64,000 nt of DNA from positions 89,786,319-89,850,318 of the forward strand of contig OX235264.1 of the NCBI GenBank assembly GCA_944472135.2, in the 5' to 3' direction. Below the pieces are notes generated by a model that worked only from the letters and a program-made list of their open reading frames with translations, was not told the origin of the DNA and did not search any database. The number at the start of each line of letters is the position of its first letter. Within the stretch, counting starts at the first letter, position 1. A program made the position numbers and the translations under genes. Positions 30,505 through 41,428 of this stretch are shown piece after piece. Source of the DNA: Trichobilharzia regenti (Eukaryota > Platyhelminthes > Trematoda > Strigeidida > Schistosomatidae).

Positions 30505-30690
30505 AATGGTTGAAAGTCGATGAGCTCGCTTCATAACTTGAACCTCCGGGATTCGATCGATCATGGGATCATAGCACGTGCTACCGAGCTGTCTCAAACA
30601 AGAACGAAAAGGCTGTTTGGTACTCCCTCAGTGTTTTCATTAGTTCTCTAAATGAAGTCAGTTCGAGGAAAAAACTTAAAAGCATAACTG
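30505..30690 (+). mobile_element. Strongly diverged hammerhead-type SINE
   Basis: A B-box-like GATTCGATCGATC lies near 30550. The ribozyme region retains ACGAAAAGGCTGTTTGGTAC. The core reads ACCGAGCTG, so it is inactive. Confidence 0.45.
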
Positions 30691-30849
30691 CCTAAAATGT
30701 CTTCATGAAACATTAAATGAAGAAATTACATAATTATTGGAAGCAATGATCATATTACATAGTTATCCTCTTAAACTTAAGAAATTATAAACCAATAGTG
30801 ATTTTGAAATAGTAGATCCCTTTGATAAATCTAAATATGGCATTAGGAA

Positions 30850-31205
30850 GAAAAATGTCGCGAGATGATATCATTTCATAGTTTGTTTATGAGCACTTTA
30901 CAACTAGCAATAATGAAATAAAATGTTTAATAATCAATACGTAACATAAAAAATAAGACTGCATATTTGTAACCAACTGTGTTCTAGTAGGTCATGTAGT
31001 TCACTGTAGGAATGCATTGAAGCCTGTTGTTTTCTGTGCACATAGTCTAGGATGCATGTGATTAGTCCATAGTGATTCTATCACCATTAGTAGCCTTGAA
31101 TTAAAGTTGAGTGAAGTAATTGAGAGGTGGTCATTAATAGTGATTTTTTAATGAGACATCAATAAATTCCTAGTAATGGATGATTTATATTTAGATTAAA
31201 TACAT
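30850..31205 (-). pseudogene. Penelope-like element (family C) 3' fragment
   Basis: It matches 9912-10260 (for example GCGAGATGATATCATTTC near 30862 and AGTAGCCTTGAATTAAAG near 31099). It covers only the end of the GIY-YIG frame and the 3' UTR. Confidence 0.6.
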
Positions 31206-31309
31206 GAATAACGATAGTCTTTACACCCTTAAGAGATCCCTTGTCAAAACCCTCCAATAAAAGTTCATTCAATATCAATAACACACTCGGAAAAATGAAC
31301 ATTAATAAA

Positions 31310-31670
31310 AGAAGCTTATCTAAGCAGTCGAATAGAATCTTTGTTCACTAGTCTTCTGCTTTTCGAACCAAACAAGAGTCTAATGTGCAACAAATATTTG
31401 GAAGCAAATGGACATGGATCAGGCACATACTGAGACGATCTTTGAATAACACAGTGCCTCTGACCAACCGTCGAGTGGCATTCGAGTGAGAATAGATGAG
31501 TTGGGTGTTGGTCCAATGATGAAGTGGAAGAGATCATGGTCTAACGAGATATGTGCTCACTGGAAGTCGTAGCACCAGCTAAAACGGACTTCAGAGAACA
31601 GGAATAAATGGAAATACGCTGTCGAATCTCTACATTCCACTAAAATCACATGGGAATAATAATAGTAGCA
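31310..31670 (+). pseudogene. RTE-like 3' end
   Basis: The plus-strand translation includes a degenerate KWTWIRHILRRSLNN block near 31410-31455. A C-terminal stretch ends NKWKYAVESLHST, and an AATAATAATAG tail lies near 31655. It is the same C-terminal architecture as 15490-16290. Confidence 0.55.
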
Positions 31671-31689
31671 ATAATTACAACTGGAATCT

Positions 31690-32460
31690 AGAATGTTCAT
31701 TTCTCTCTCTGTCTCTCTCCCCATCTCTGACTCGTCAATTAAATTTGTCAGGGTATATTGTCTAGAATTCTAAGTAGTTATACAGTAGTCTGTTGAGTCA
31801 TAACAAGCATCCATGATGAAATGGAGATTAGCTTTCGTTTCTTGGAAGTTAATTTAACCTGTGGTTGGAGTTTGAATCTCCCATAAACTGGAACTAATAG
31901 ATTTCATGAGTCAGAGAACAAATGAGAACCTCTTGTGTACCAGACAATTATTTCGAAATACTATTCTGTAAATATACCAAATGTTTACTTACTATTCAAT
32001 TAATGCAATAAAATACATCATAAATTCTGACTTCTTCCACTTGGTGATGATAATATTAATAGTAATAATTAATCATAAATATTTGTTTTGATAAAATATG
32101 CTCTCTTTTTGTTTATAAGACGAAAACATCTGAAAAACAAAATGTCTCTTGTAAAACTGTATAGTTTAAAGTTTCTTATAATCGTACTTTGAACTAGAAA
32201 ATATTAAAACATACGATCAGTATTTGATGCTTACTTATTTCAATGAACTTCTATTTTATTCTTTTATCTTATAAATACTACCGAAACATTTACGTAAAAC
32301 AATTAATAAAATCGAAAAGATCTTCACTTATATAATCTAAAATTCAGTGTGACTAAAATAGACCATAGAAATGCTAACCGAATTTGTCTTTATGCGGAAC
32401 ATTGCGTGTATAAGTGAATTCATTTTTTTAAGAACAGTGAATAGTTAAAATTGTACTATT
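31690..32460. other. Unassigned DNA
   Basis: No recognisable feature beyond a short pyrimidine-rich stretch (TCTCTCTCTGTCTCTCTCC) near 31702. Confidence 0.3.
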
Positions 32461-32462
32461 AA

Positions 32463-33496
32463 TGAAAACAAAACACGTAGATCAGCGAAGAGTCTCTTTT
32501 CGGCGAATTCATTTTCTTAGCTGTACAATCCCAAATACGTATATGTGTTATTTTGTATGTATGTGTACATTAAGTTTGTCAAACAAAATTACAATTGGTT
32601 ATGGTTACTTTTAACTAAACAAGTGAAGGTTGGTAATACAAGTCAAGAAAATTAGGTGTTAATGAAACTAGGGTAGTGATAAATGTGTTGAGTTGTCACA
32701 ATCAGTTGTTAAAAGAAGTTATGTAATAAGAATATGAATAGTTTGATGAGTGAGTCGCCCACTGATCTGCAGAAGCCTCAAGGACAAGATCCCGCATCTG
32801 ACCACTTATATGTGCATATATCAGTTCACCTGCTGCTGTGGAGTTTGTTTGATTTTGTTTACTTAATTTTATTTCTTTGTCTGTTCTTTAATTGCTTATA
32901 ATTCTTCTATTCACTTAGAACTCTTACGTAATTTCGTATTATCTACTTTGTTCCTATGTGCATCCTGAGTAAAACTCACTCATCAAACCATTCATATTAT
33001 TATTACATAACCTCTTTTAACGACTGTTTATGACAACTCAACACCTTTGTTACTACCCTAGCACCTAATTTTCTTGACTTGTATTACCAACCTTCACCTG
33101 TTTAGTTAAAATAACCTTAAGCAATTATAATTCTTGTATTCACTTAGATCTCTTACATAATTTCGTATTATCTACTTTGTTCCTATGTGCATCCTGAGTA
33201 AAACTCACTATCATTATTACAACTGTTTGTGACAACTCAACACCTTTGTCACTACCCTAGTTTCATTAACACCTAATTTTCTTGACTTGTATTACCAACC
33301 TTCACTTGTTTAGTTAAAAGTAACCATAACCAATTGTAATTTTGTTTGACAAACTTAATGTACACATACATACAAAATAACACATATACGTATTTGAGAT
33401 TGTACAGCTAAGAAAATGAATTCGCCGAAAAGAGACTCTTCGCTGATCTACGTGTTTTGTTTTCATTAATGGCTGGATGGGGATTATCCATGAATT
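32463..33496 (+). mobile_element. Miniature foldback Penelope-like copy (family A)
   Basis: Three parts are joined. 32463-32755 is the PLE 3' UTR in inverted orientation. 32756-32846 is a scrap of the GIY-YIG frame matching 24416-24502. 32847-33496 is the 3' UTR in forward orientation, ending GGCTGGATGGGGATTATCC. An internal UTR duplication is visible (TATCTACTTTGTTCCTATGT at about 32939 and 33169). No protein can be made; the structure is a hairpin of element ends. Confidence 0.75.
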
Positions 33497-33855
33497 GTAC
33501 TAATACTATCATTCCCTTGAGTACCACGTGGGAGATAAGGCTTCGAAACCGTATCACCATCTCATCCTATCCTCTACAGTCCTCTTTAGCTGACACAACG
33601 ACTGCTCCTGACCTCCCATTGCCTCCTCACATGATCTCCTTCATGCTATTCTCGAACCAATGCCCAACTCATCTTTTCGTATTCGCACCCCAATCCAGCG
33701 TCTGAAGTTCACTGCCGCTCAACGGTCTCCTCAGCAAATGTATGACCCAACTTCATTTCCTTTGGCATATTTGTTTGACCATAGGTTCTTGGTTGGTTTG
33801 ATGCACTGTCAGACTTCCTTGTTTCTTATCCTTTGTCGCCGACCACCTGAACTTT
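33497..33855 (-). pseudogene. RTE-like 3' end remnant
   Basis: Minus-strand 3' end with the tail phrase GTACTCAAGGGAATGATAG. Coding debris resembles the RTE C-terminus. It directly abuts the PLE end at 33496. Confidence 0.45.
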
Positions 33856-34137
33856 AGATTGGGTGAAGGCAGCTGTTGATGACCGTGTGCTGTAAGGTAT
33901 TTGAAATACTTCCCTTGACGCGCCAGTCAAGCTGCTGAAGCATACAGAAGTACTAAGTGACTTGTCATTAGTGTGTGGAAGATCAGAGTCTTTTTCTTTA
34001 TGTTGAGTAAAGTAGATTTCCATAGTGATTTCGGATTCATGAATGTCTTCAGTGCTTTTTCTATCGTACGTGACTTTGACCTCCTTTACTGCAAAGTCTT
34101 CAGCCAAAATTCTATAGCATGTTACTAGTTCTGTGCG

Positions 34138-34375
34138 TCGGTGGCACAGCGGTAGAATACTCGCCAACCACTCATGTGGTTTGGGGTTCGATCCCCGACC
34201 GGTGCACTCCTTTAACTTGCTAAACCAGTAATAAGGCTAATAACAAGGGAAGGCTGGACATTGGGCTAGCAACCCCATACCGTAAAAATAAATGACAGAG
34301 GTATGGAAGCCTCAAGTCTCCGGCTTGAGGCCCCCTTTTCCACTGGGAATATAAACGAGTAAAATTAAATAAATT
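34138..34375 (+). mobile_element. tRNA-headed SINE with RTE-like tail
   Basis: The head is CGTCGGTGGCACAGCGGTAG, with a B box (GGTTCGATCCC near 34184). The tail is TTTTCCACTGGGAATATAA. It is the same family as 1945-2175. Confidence 0.7.
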
Positions 34376-34452
34376 AAAATTAAAGTTCTGGTCATGCGTT
34401 ATCATTTGAAGACATATGCCAAGGCGGTAGCCAAAAAATCAGTTTCACTTAC

Positions 34453-34483
34453 ATCCCATTCAGGTAACCTAAGCTTTCACTAT
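34453..34483 (-). CDS. Candidate 31 nt micro-exon
   Basis: A strong acceptor (CTTCCTTTTCTCTATAG) and donor (GTAAGTG) bracket 31 nt that can read SESLGYLNG in one frame. It could belong to an upstream part of the membrane gene or to another gene. I cannot connect it. Confidence 0.25.
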
Positions 34484-34679
34484 CTATAGAGAAAAGGAAG
34501 ATATTTATTCAGTTTAATTTGCTGCCACGACATCAAAGCCAATTTTGATTTCCTCACTTATTAAGCCACTAAGTCTAAATAAGCTTGTTTTAAGTAACCC
34601 AATCTCAAATATTATTCACCTAAGTAATCAGCTGTATACTTTTTTTTGATTTTCAATTCAATTTTGATTTTTCAATTCA

Positions 34680-35012
34680 ATAATTAATATGACCCGTTGC
34701 ACAAGAGGTGGCTCTCGTGGCCCAAGTGGTCTAGTAGATAAAGCTTTGGCGTTTGAAACTATGGGCACTGGGTTTGGGCCTCAGTGGGAAAATCATCACT
34801 CACTGAGAAATGCAGGTACATCCAGCTGACGAGTCCCAAATAAGACGAAATGCGCATCCTGGATTCCACTGCTAGCCACCATCCACCAATTGTATACTAA
34901 TTAAATACCCAGACATCGTCGAAGCATCTGCACAAGAAGCCGACATGTCAACCTGAGACCGAGCACTTCGGTCCAATCAATCGACGGGAAAATCAAAAAT
35001 TCAATTCACTCT
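34680..35012 (+). mobile_element. Sm-alpha-type hammerhead SINE, most complete copy
   Basis: The tRNA-like head (GTGGCCCAAGTGGTCTAGTA) starts near 34716. It is followed by a B-box-like segment, the hammerhead at 34820-34864 and the 3' part with the hairpin CCGAGCACTTCGGTCC (34961-34976). It ends at TCGACGGGAAAATC near 34995. The sequence corresponds to the schistosome Sm-alpha family, a main argument for the genus. Confidence 0.8.
34820..34864 (+). ncRNA. Sm-alpha hammerhead ribozyme
   Basis: Stem I is ATCCAG/CTGGAT (34820-34825, 34859-34864). The core is CTGACGA (34826-34832). Stem II is GTCC opposite AGAC, with one mismatch. GAA is at 34847-34849, stem III is the palindrome ATGCGCAT (34850-34857) and C17 is at 34858. 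All invariant bases are present. Confidence 0.8.
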
Positions 35013-35019
35013 GTCTGAG

Positions 35020-36360
35020 TACTTATCATTTCAACAATCAGTGCCAGCATGGGGTTTTCACTTTTTCCTCTGCTGACAGGGAATATTACTGAATTTATTA
35101 TCTTACTATGAAGAGATAGGAATATGTTTCAGACATATTTAAAGTTATTTGTTTGTTTTCACGTCAGAAATATTCGATAGCGCACTCTTTTCTGTCTGCC
35201 ATGGGATCGTATGTTTCATGAAGACATTTGCATATCGATCACATAAGCTATGGTTTTGTGCTGACTTATTTCCCAAGTTGAGTCGTTTAGTTTTCAAACT
35301 GAAATTCCCCCTCTAAACAACATCTCCAGTGTTAATTTCCAAATGTGATGAGATTCCAGAATTCTGCATTCATGTATGCTCCTAGTTTCCTGATCAGCTT
35401 AGCTCTAGCTGTTTTTCCATTCAGATTATGTTATCACTGTGTTCATCTGCGTTGAACTTACTCATCTGGTTGGTACTGATAGAGAATTCGAGAAGCTTCG
35501 AATTACTTTAAATTTAGCTTTAGAGGTGTTCTGCGGAGTGACAATCAAGGCTTTCAGTATAACCATCCATCTGAGGAAGCTCACAAACTCTAAAGTATTC
35601 CAATCGAATTTTATATCATCCCTGGCTATCTGTCTGCGGAGATATTTTCATTTATGGACATTGGAATCTTCCTTCTTTACAATGAAATGATTGAAATTAT
35701 TAATAATATTAATCGTGGTTTAACTGAAGTAGCTAGAATTATTCCCGCATACATGAATTAAATCTGTTTTACTGAAATCATCATGATTATGATAACATTG
35801 AGTGAAGCCATGACAACAAAAGGCCTGCAATAAACTTCTGAGACCACATTGTCGCTAACAGGAATATCATCTTTGCTACTTTTCACCCTTCTGATAAGAA
35901 TTGTATATGGGGGTAATATACACTATTACTGAAAGGTAGTATGCACCGGATTCTCTTCTACAGTTAAGATAGAATGTGAGTAAATTGAATGCATCAGTCC
36001 CACTTGAGTATCTTTTAGTAATAAATGAAGTCTCCATCAAATGATGTTTGCGTATTCATTGTACTTCAGCAAAACTATTTATGACATCTCAGAACTAGTC
36101 ATGTTGGGTATAGTTCCTAAACCATTGTTTCATACTAATGAACTTTCATTAACATTCTAGTGATTAACATGTAACTGTGTAGATTTTGGTCACTAACGAA
36201 CATCAGTTCGAGAACCAGTGAACACCGTGTAGCATTGGACAGGTGTTTCGTTTTAGAGATGGACAACCTCACCAGGCATCGACACCAGTACATCCGGGTC
36301 ACCATAAAGGCGCTTACATCATTCAGCTAGTGGATCACTCAACTCCATTTTACTTTTTCA
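35020..36360. other. Unassigned DNA
   Basis: An 83-codon open frame at 35439-35690 has no recognised motif or splice context. I call nothing here. Confidence 0.3.
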
Positions 36361-36364
36361 GTGG

Positions 36365-36560
36365 TTAAGCTAATCATTTCTTAACAAGGGGATGGTGGGT
36401 TCAGTCTGTGATGAGGCTGGCGGATAAGCATCGCTGGTAAATTTGAAACTGAGACAAAACTACTGTCTAGTGTTCAGAGCTTCTCTGTCACCCTTCAACT
36501 GATGATGTTTTGTCATAAAGCCTACACTATAATCCCACCAAACTCCTGCACACTTGAAAA
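36365..36560 (+). mobile_element. Highly diverged hammerhead-type SINE
   Basis: Only the family's 3' phrases survive (ACTGTCTAGTGTTCAGAG, then AACTGATGATG). The ribozyme core is lost. Confidence 0.35.
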
Positions 36561-36768
36561 ATTAGAACATTCCACTCAAATTTACTGGGATATTTTGAAA
36601 GAGGAAACAGAAAACTAGTGGAGAGGAAGGAATAATGTGAATAGAAATGAAATAGAAATACGTTGAAATGACAGGGGAAGTTGTTTATGCTGGTTGTGAT
36701 GTCATAATCAGTCGGTTAGGTCAGAATACTGTTTCCTTCTCGTGAGCTTCGTCTACTACTACTACTAC

Positions 36769-37081
36769 TGTAACAACAGAAGACAAGGGCCAGGCAACAG
36801 ATCGTTTATTAAGGAAATCAACACATATTTATAGATTTTCATGTACACATTATAGATTATTGTTAGCAGAAAAACACAGTCCTCTGATTGGTTGTTTCTC
36901 ACGGAAAGGTAACCTTGCATCTCTTTGTGGCTGTTTCTTGAATGTGAGATCATCTATATGTTAACTGCTTCTGCCTACGCAAATCCTTTGTTCTCACTTT
37001 TCTCACCACTAATATTGGGGACATAAACACTGACGTAAATTACTGTCCACCAATTTTGACTAACAGTCAGCTCCCACCACA
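36769..37081 (-). repeat. Solo LTR related to the compact LTR element
   Basis: On the minus strand it begins TGTGGTGGGAGCTGAC and ends CTTCTGTTGTTACA, matching the LTRs at 12267 and 13019 with visible divergence. A 4 bp CTAC duplication flanks it (36765-36768 and 37082-37085). No interior remains, so it arose by LTR-LTR recombination. Confidence 0.8.
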
Positions 37082-37199
37082 CTACGTCTATCTTAATATT
37101 TCCTTGCGTAAACGATAAAGACACTTTTCATGATCCTTCTTAACACAAATCTCTCCAATTTCCGAACTTTCATATTATTAACATTGTATTAATCCACTT

Positions 37200-37435
37200 C
37201 ATATTTCCCAGTGGCTTAATGGTCTACGAGCTCGCCTTGTAGCCGGAAGTTCCTGGGTTCGAACCCCAGTGGGCGCGGGTTGCCGAAGAGTCCTAAACAA
37301 GGCTGATGAAACGGCTGTCCAGTACTCCCTGCAGGTCTTCCAGTGGTTCTCTAACCAATATCAGCTCATGATGAAGCCCTGTAACCAATCAACCAAATCT
37401 CTACAAACCAATACTTGAATATTTCATAATCAATC
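37200..37435 (+). mobile_element. Hammerhead-type SINE, ribozyme broken
   Basis: The head CCCAGTGGCTTAATGGTC and B box GGTTCGAACCC (near 37256) are intact. The ribozyme near 37277-37327 has CCGAAGA in place of CTGAAGA and a disrupted stem II. Confidence 0.65.
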
Positions 37436-37734
37436 TGAGCTGACTCACAATACACATTATCAAGTCAGTAGTAACATTCTCCATTGTGGTTATCGTATCT
37501 TATTAATACATTAAATACACTTCTGCGTGAAATATGGATTAAAAGTGCATAATATCTTTGTCATTTTTCATATTTCAGTGCAATGCTGTTTATCGTTTAT
37601 TTTACTGTGTGACTAGTTCGGGTTTTACTGAATTGAAGTTGATTTAGATTTTCACATTCAATCTTAGCAACAACAAATCCTTCATTCAATCAAACAAGAT
37701 CCCTACAACAACAGAAAAACAACCAATACTTGAA

Positions 37735-38130
37735 AATTAATCGGATTCTCACTAGCGACTAGCCCTATTCAGGCAGTTAACCTGGGGTTCTAGCGGACAG
37801 CCATGACCATTAGGGTACAGCATGTTAAAGGGGAAATAGTAACTCATTGAAGAAGACATTGCGAAGTGGTCTCTCAATGTCATGAGTTAGCAGAAGTTAA
37901 AATTCATGTGCTGGTCATTGAATCGTATCCCAGTGGCTGAATGGTATACAAGGTTGCCTGGTAACCGGAAAGTCGTGGGTTTGAACCCCGGTGGGTGCAT
38001 ACTGTTGAAGAGTCCCAAACTAGGACGAAACAGTTGTCCAGTACTCGCAGGTTTTTCAATGGTTTTCTAACTGATGTCAGTTTATGATGAAATTCTCCAA
38101 CCAATCAAAGAAAACTCCTACAAACCAATA
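37735..38130 (+). mobile_element. Hammerhead-type SINE unit with leader
   Basis: The leader (37735-37905) matches that at 20490-20680. The head is CCCAGTGGCTGAATGG. The ribozyme at 37998-38045 is intact except TTGAAGA for CTGAAGA (C3 to U), which should abolish the C3-G8 pair. With 37200-37435 it looks like a decayed tandem array. Confidence 0.65.
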
Positions 38131-38399
38131 CTTGAAAATTGTATGATAAGTTGTATGAAAAAGCACACCGAAAAAGAAAGTTACTCATGGATTAAACACT
38201 TCTTAGGAGAAAATATTCCAGCAAGATTTATTCCTGTGAGGAACACAATCAGAAAGAATCAGAAATAACCATCCAAAGTTCCCATCAAATGAGTTTTGAT
38301 TTTATAGTCCAAAAGAAATTCTAATGCACTTTTGGGGAGGCCAATACATAATACAACCATAGTGACAATTTGGGTTTCATACATTGCAAGTATGTGTAA

Positions 38400-39090
38400 A
38401 ACCAGAGCTAAAAATGTGTACCTGCATTTCCCAGTCAGTGAGTGGCGATGTTCCCACCGAGACTCGAACCCAGTTCCCATATTTTCAAATACCACAGCGT
38501 TATCAATTAAACCACTTGGGCAACGAGAGCCACCTGTTGTGAAACGGGTCATATTAATTTTCATTGTATTTTTAGATTTTCCCGTCGATTGATTGGACCG
38601 AAGTACTCGGTCTCAGGTTGACATGTCGGCTTCTTGTACAGATGCTCCGACGATGTTTGGGCATGTAATTAGAATTTAATTTGTGGATGGTGACTAGCAG
38701 TGGAATCCAGGATAAAGTGCATTTTGTCCTATTTGGGACTCGTCATCTGGATGTACCTGCGTTCCCCAGTCAATGAGTAATGATGTTCCCACCGAGGCTC
38801 AAAATGCGCACCCTGGATTCCACTGCTAGTAACAATCCACAAATTAAATTCTAATTACATGCCCAAACATCGTCGGAGCATCTGTACAAGAAGCCGACAT
38901 GTCAACCTGAGACCGAGTACTTCGGTCCAATCAATCGACGGGAAAATCTAAAAATACAATGAAAATTAATATGACCCGTTTCACAACAGGTGGCTCTCGT
39001 TGCCCAAGTGGTTTAATTGATAACGCTGTGGTATTTGAAAATATGGGAACTGGGTTCGAGTCTCGGTGGGAACATCGCCACTCACAGAAC
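38400..39090. repeat. Palindrome built from two Sm-alpha-type elements
   Basis: 38436-38690 and 38829-39085 are inverted copies about 255 bp long, with almost no differences visible. Each arm contains the tRNA-like head (TTGCCCAAGTGGTTTAATTG) and the 3' part of a unit. Between them, 38701-38752 (minus) is a hammerhead with damaged core (ATGACGA, and AAAA for GAAA). The right half starts within the ribozyme, as at 19010. Confidence 0.8.
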
Positions 39091-39592
39091 AAATTACTAC
39101 AACTGAATGCAAGAGAATATGAGTAGAGAATGAATTCCGAAATTACAAATAAATTTTTTTTAAACAAGCTAATTTGTATTCATAATTGCCATCTAAAAAC
39201 ACATTACCCATGAAGTATGTAAAGTGAGGTGAATGGAGGCAGTCAAGTTTCATGCATGTTGACAGTCATGAATAATGCATATCGCCAACCTGGCCTCAGT
39301 GGATAGAACCTACTATATTCAATGATGCAGTGATAGACGATTCCACTTAGAAATTTGGTCTAACAATTGACCATCTATAGGTATGTAATGATAATGTTGA
39401 TTTGTCACTGATGGGTTATCACTGTCATGTATCTAAACAATACCTATTGTGCCTATTTCACTATTCAACAGTAGTGGAATGTATATTCACTTATTTGCTT
39501 AAACTTGTACTTTAGAGTTTATTATTATTTAAAACAATTAGTTCCCTTTATGAATTTAGATAAAGCAATAAGAAGACGTAATTTGTCTGAAT

Positions 39593-39640
39593 CGTGTAAT
39601 GTATTTGCGCAACACATTTCGAACAATCTGATCACACACG
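39593..39640 (-). ncRNA. Inverted copy of the G3-C8 hammerhead-like fold
   Basis: Exact reverse complement of 41381-41428, in the left arm of the PLE foldback. Confidence 0.45.
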
Positions 39641-40005
39641 GACTTGTCATAGGAATATATATATAAAAAATTAATAAAGAGGTAAGAGGTGAGAAAAATA
39701 GACTTAGGTCAAGTTAAAAGGACATATTCAAGGTCAAAAAATAAAAATGAAGACCACTAAACCAAATAGCAGAGGTAATAGTACATCTGCTATGGTATCA
39801 AAACAAAATTTACCAAGGAAGGTTTAATGTGATGACAAATTGTTTTTGGACGCATAAAGGTGGCTTGAACTTTCTAATTGCTAGGGCTTCTACAAACTTT
39901 AGGATACGCCCCAAACACGTTTTATAGATAGGTTTAAAAGATCTGTTAACATCAATTTTATGACCTGTCTCTATAATATGTTTCGCAATAGAAGAGCACA
40001 TTAGT

Positions 40006-41211
40006 GTGCCTTTGATCAAAACAGTTGACATTTTGTGTGATTATATTTCCACAAACAATTTTTTCATCCCGTTCCCTATATCTTACTTAAAAGATTTATT
40101 ACTTCTATGTACTAACAATGTTAGGTTTACATTTGAAGGCGACTGTTTCCGCCAAGTTGATGGTGTTGCTATGGGCAGTCCGTTAGGGCCCCTTTTAGCA
40201 GATATTTATATGTCGTACATTGAGAATTTATCGGAAGATTTAATCGAAAATGTGTCACTTTATAGAAGGTATGTAGATGATATCGTAGTCATCATTGATA
40301 AGCCTTGTTCTGCCACCTCAATTTTAAATCGAATGAATGAAGTTCAGAATAGCATATCACTTACATCTGTAGAAGAGGAAGATAATTGTTTATCTTTCCT
40401 AGACATATTGCTTAGTCGACGGCTTGATGGGTCAATAAAAAGATCTATTTATAGAAAACCTACCTGGACAGGACAGTATCTTAATTACCACAGTTCCTGC
40501 CCTATTCGGTACAAAAGAGGCTTAGTAAGGTGCCTCTTCAGTAGAATCCGACGAATATGCACTGAAGACACGCTTGATGAAGAGGAAAGAATATTGACAC
40601 AAACTCTGGTTGATAACAATTATCCAGAAAAGTTCATCAGGAGATATAAAGTAGTCAGAACACCAAGACACACTCTCCAACTCGCCCCTAAGAAAGACAT
40701 GCACATCAAGCTGCCCTATATGGGACATCAAATCAGCTTGATAACTAGACAAAGGCTGAACGCTGCTGTTAAAAAGACTTTTTATGCAGCTAATATCATA
40801 ATATTAGAGAATGTAAAGCCATTATATCTATCTAAGCCCTTCGAACATCCGAAAAATGACGTCACATCCCACTGTATTTACCAATTTGAATGTATGTGTG
40901 GACACACATACATAGGGAGGACTCATCGATCTCTGCAAGTAAGGGCTTCAGAGCATATTCCAAAATGGCTCCAGAAACAAATGGAATCACCAGAACCTAT
41001 TAACGGTGAGAACAGGAGACCTAGCTCTTCTATTGCGAAACATATTATAGAGACAGGTCATAAAATTGATGTTAACAGATCTTTTAAACCTATCTATAAA
41101 ACGTGTTTGGGGCGTATCCTAAAGTTTGTAGAAGCCCTAGCAATTAGAAAGTTCAAGCCACCTTTATGCGTCCAAAAACAATTTGTCATCACATTAAACC
41201 TTCCTTGGTAA
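40006..41211 (+). CDS. Penelope-like RT (5'-truncated) plus GIY-YIG endonuclease
   Basis: An uninterrupted 401-codon frame. It begins just after RT motif A (first residues follow the NVPL region), then QVDGVAMGSPLGPLLADIYM and RRYVDDIVVII with the catalytic Asp pair. Next come SFLDILLSRRLDGSIKRSIY and a connector. The GIY-YIG endonuclease lies at about residues 288-325 (CIYQFECMCGHTYIGRTHRS, SEHIPKWLQ). The first catalytic Asp of RT is lost by truncation, so the RT should be inactive although the frame is open. PLE proteins copy RNA at a nicked chromosomal site. Confidence 0.85.
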   Translation: MPLIKTVDILCDYISTNNFFIPFPISYLKDLLLLCTNNVRFTFEGDCFRQVDGVAMGSPLGPLLADIYMSYIENLSEDLIENVSLYRRYVDDIVVIIDKPCSATSILNRMNEVQNSISLTSVEEEDNCLSFLDILLSRRLDGSIKRSIYRKPTWTGQYLNYHSSCPIRYKRGLVRCLFSRIRRICTEDTLDEEERILTQTLVDNNYPEKFIRRYKVVRTPRHTLQLAPKKDMHIKLPYMGHQISLITRQRLNAAVKKTFYAANIIILENVKPLYLSKPFEHPKNDVTSHCIYQFECMCGHTYIGRTHRSLQVRASEHIPKWLQKQMESPEPINGENRRPSSSIAKHIIETGHKIDVNRSFKPIYKTCLGRILKFVEALAIRKFKPPLCVQKQFVITLNLPW

Positions 41212-41380
41212 ATTTTGTTTTGATACCATAGCAGATGTACTATTACCTCTGCTATTTGGTTTAGTGGTCTTCATTTTTATTTTTTGACCTTGAATATGTC
41301 CTTTTAACTTGACCTAAGTCTATTTTTCTCACCTCTTACCTCTTTATTAATTTTTTATATATATATTCCTATGACAAGTC

Positions 41381-41428
41381 CGTGTGTGATCAGATTGTTC
41401 GAAATGTGTTGCGCAAATACATTACACG
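41381..41428 (+). ncRNA. Hammerhead-like fold with swapped core pair (G3-C8)
   Basis: Stem I is CGTGT/ACACG (41381-41385, 41424-41428). The core is GTGATCA (41386-41392) where CTGATGA is usual. Stem II is GA/TC with a TTGT loop (41393-41400). GAA is at 41401-41403. Stem III ATGTGTT/AATACAT pairs 7 bp (41404-41422), and the cleavage residue is U at 41423. Positions 3 and 8 are G and C, the reverse of the usual pair. An identical inverted copy lies at 39593-39640. Confidence 0.45.
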
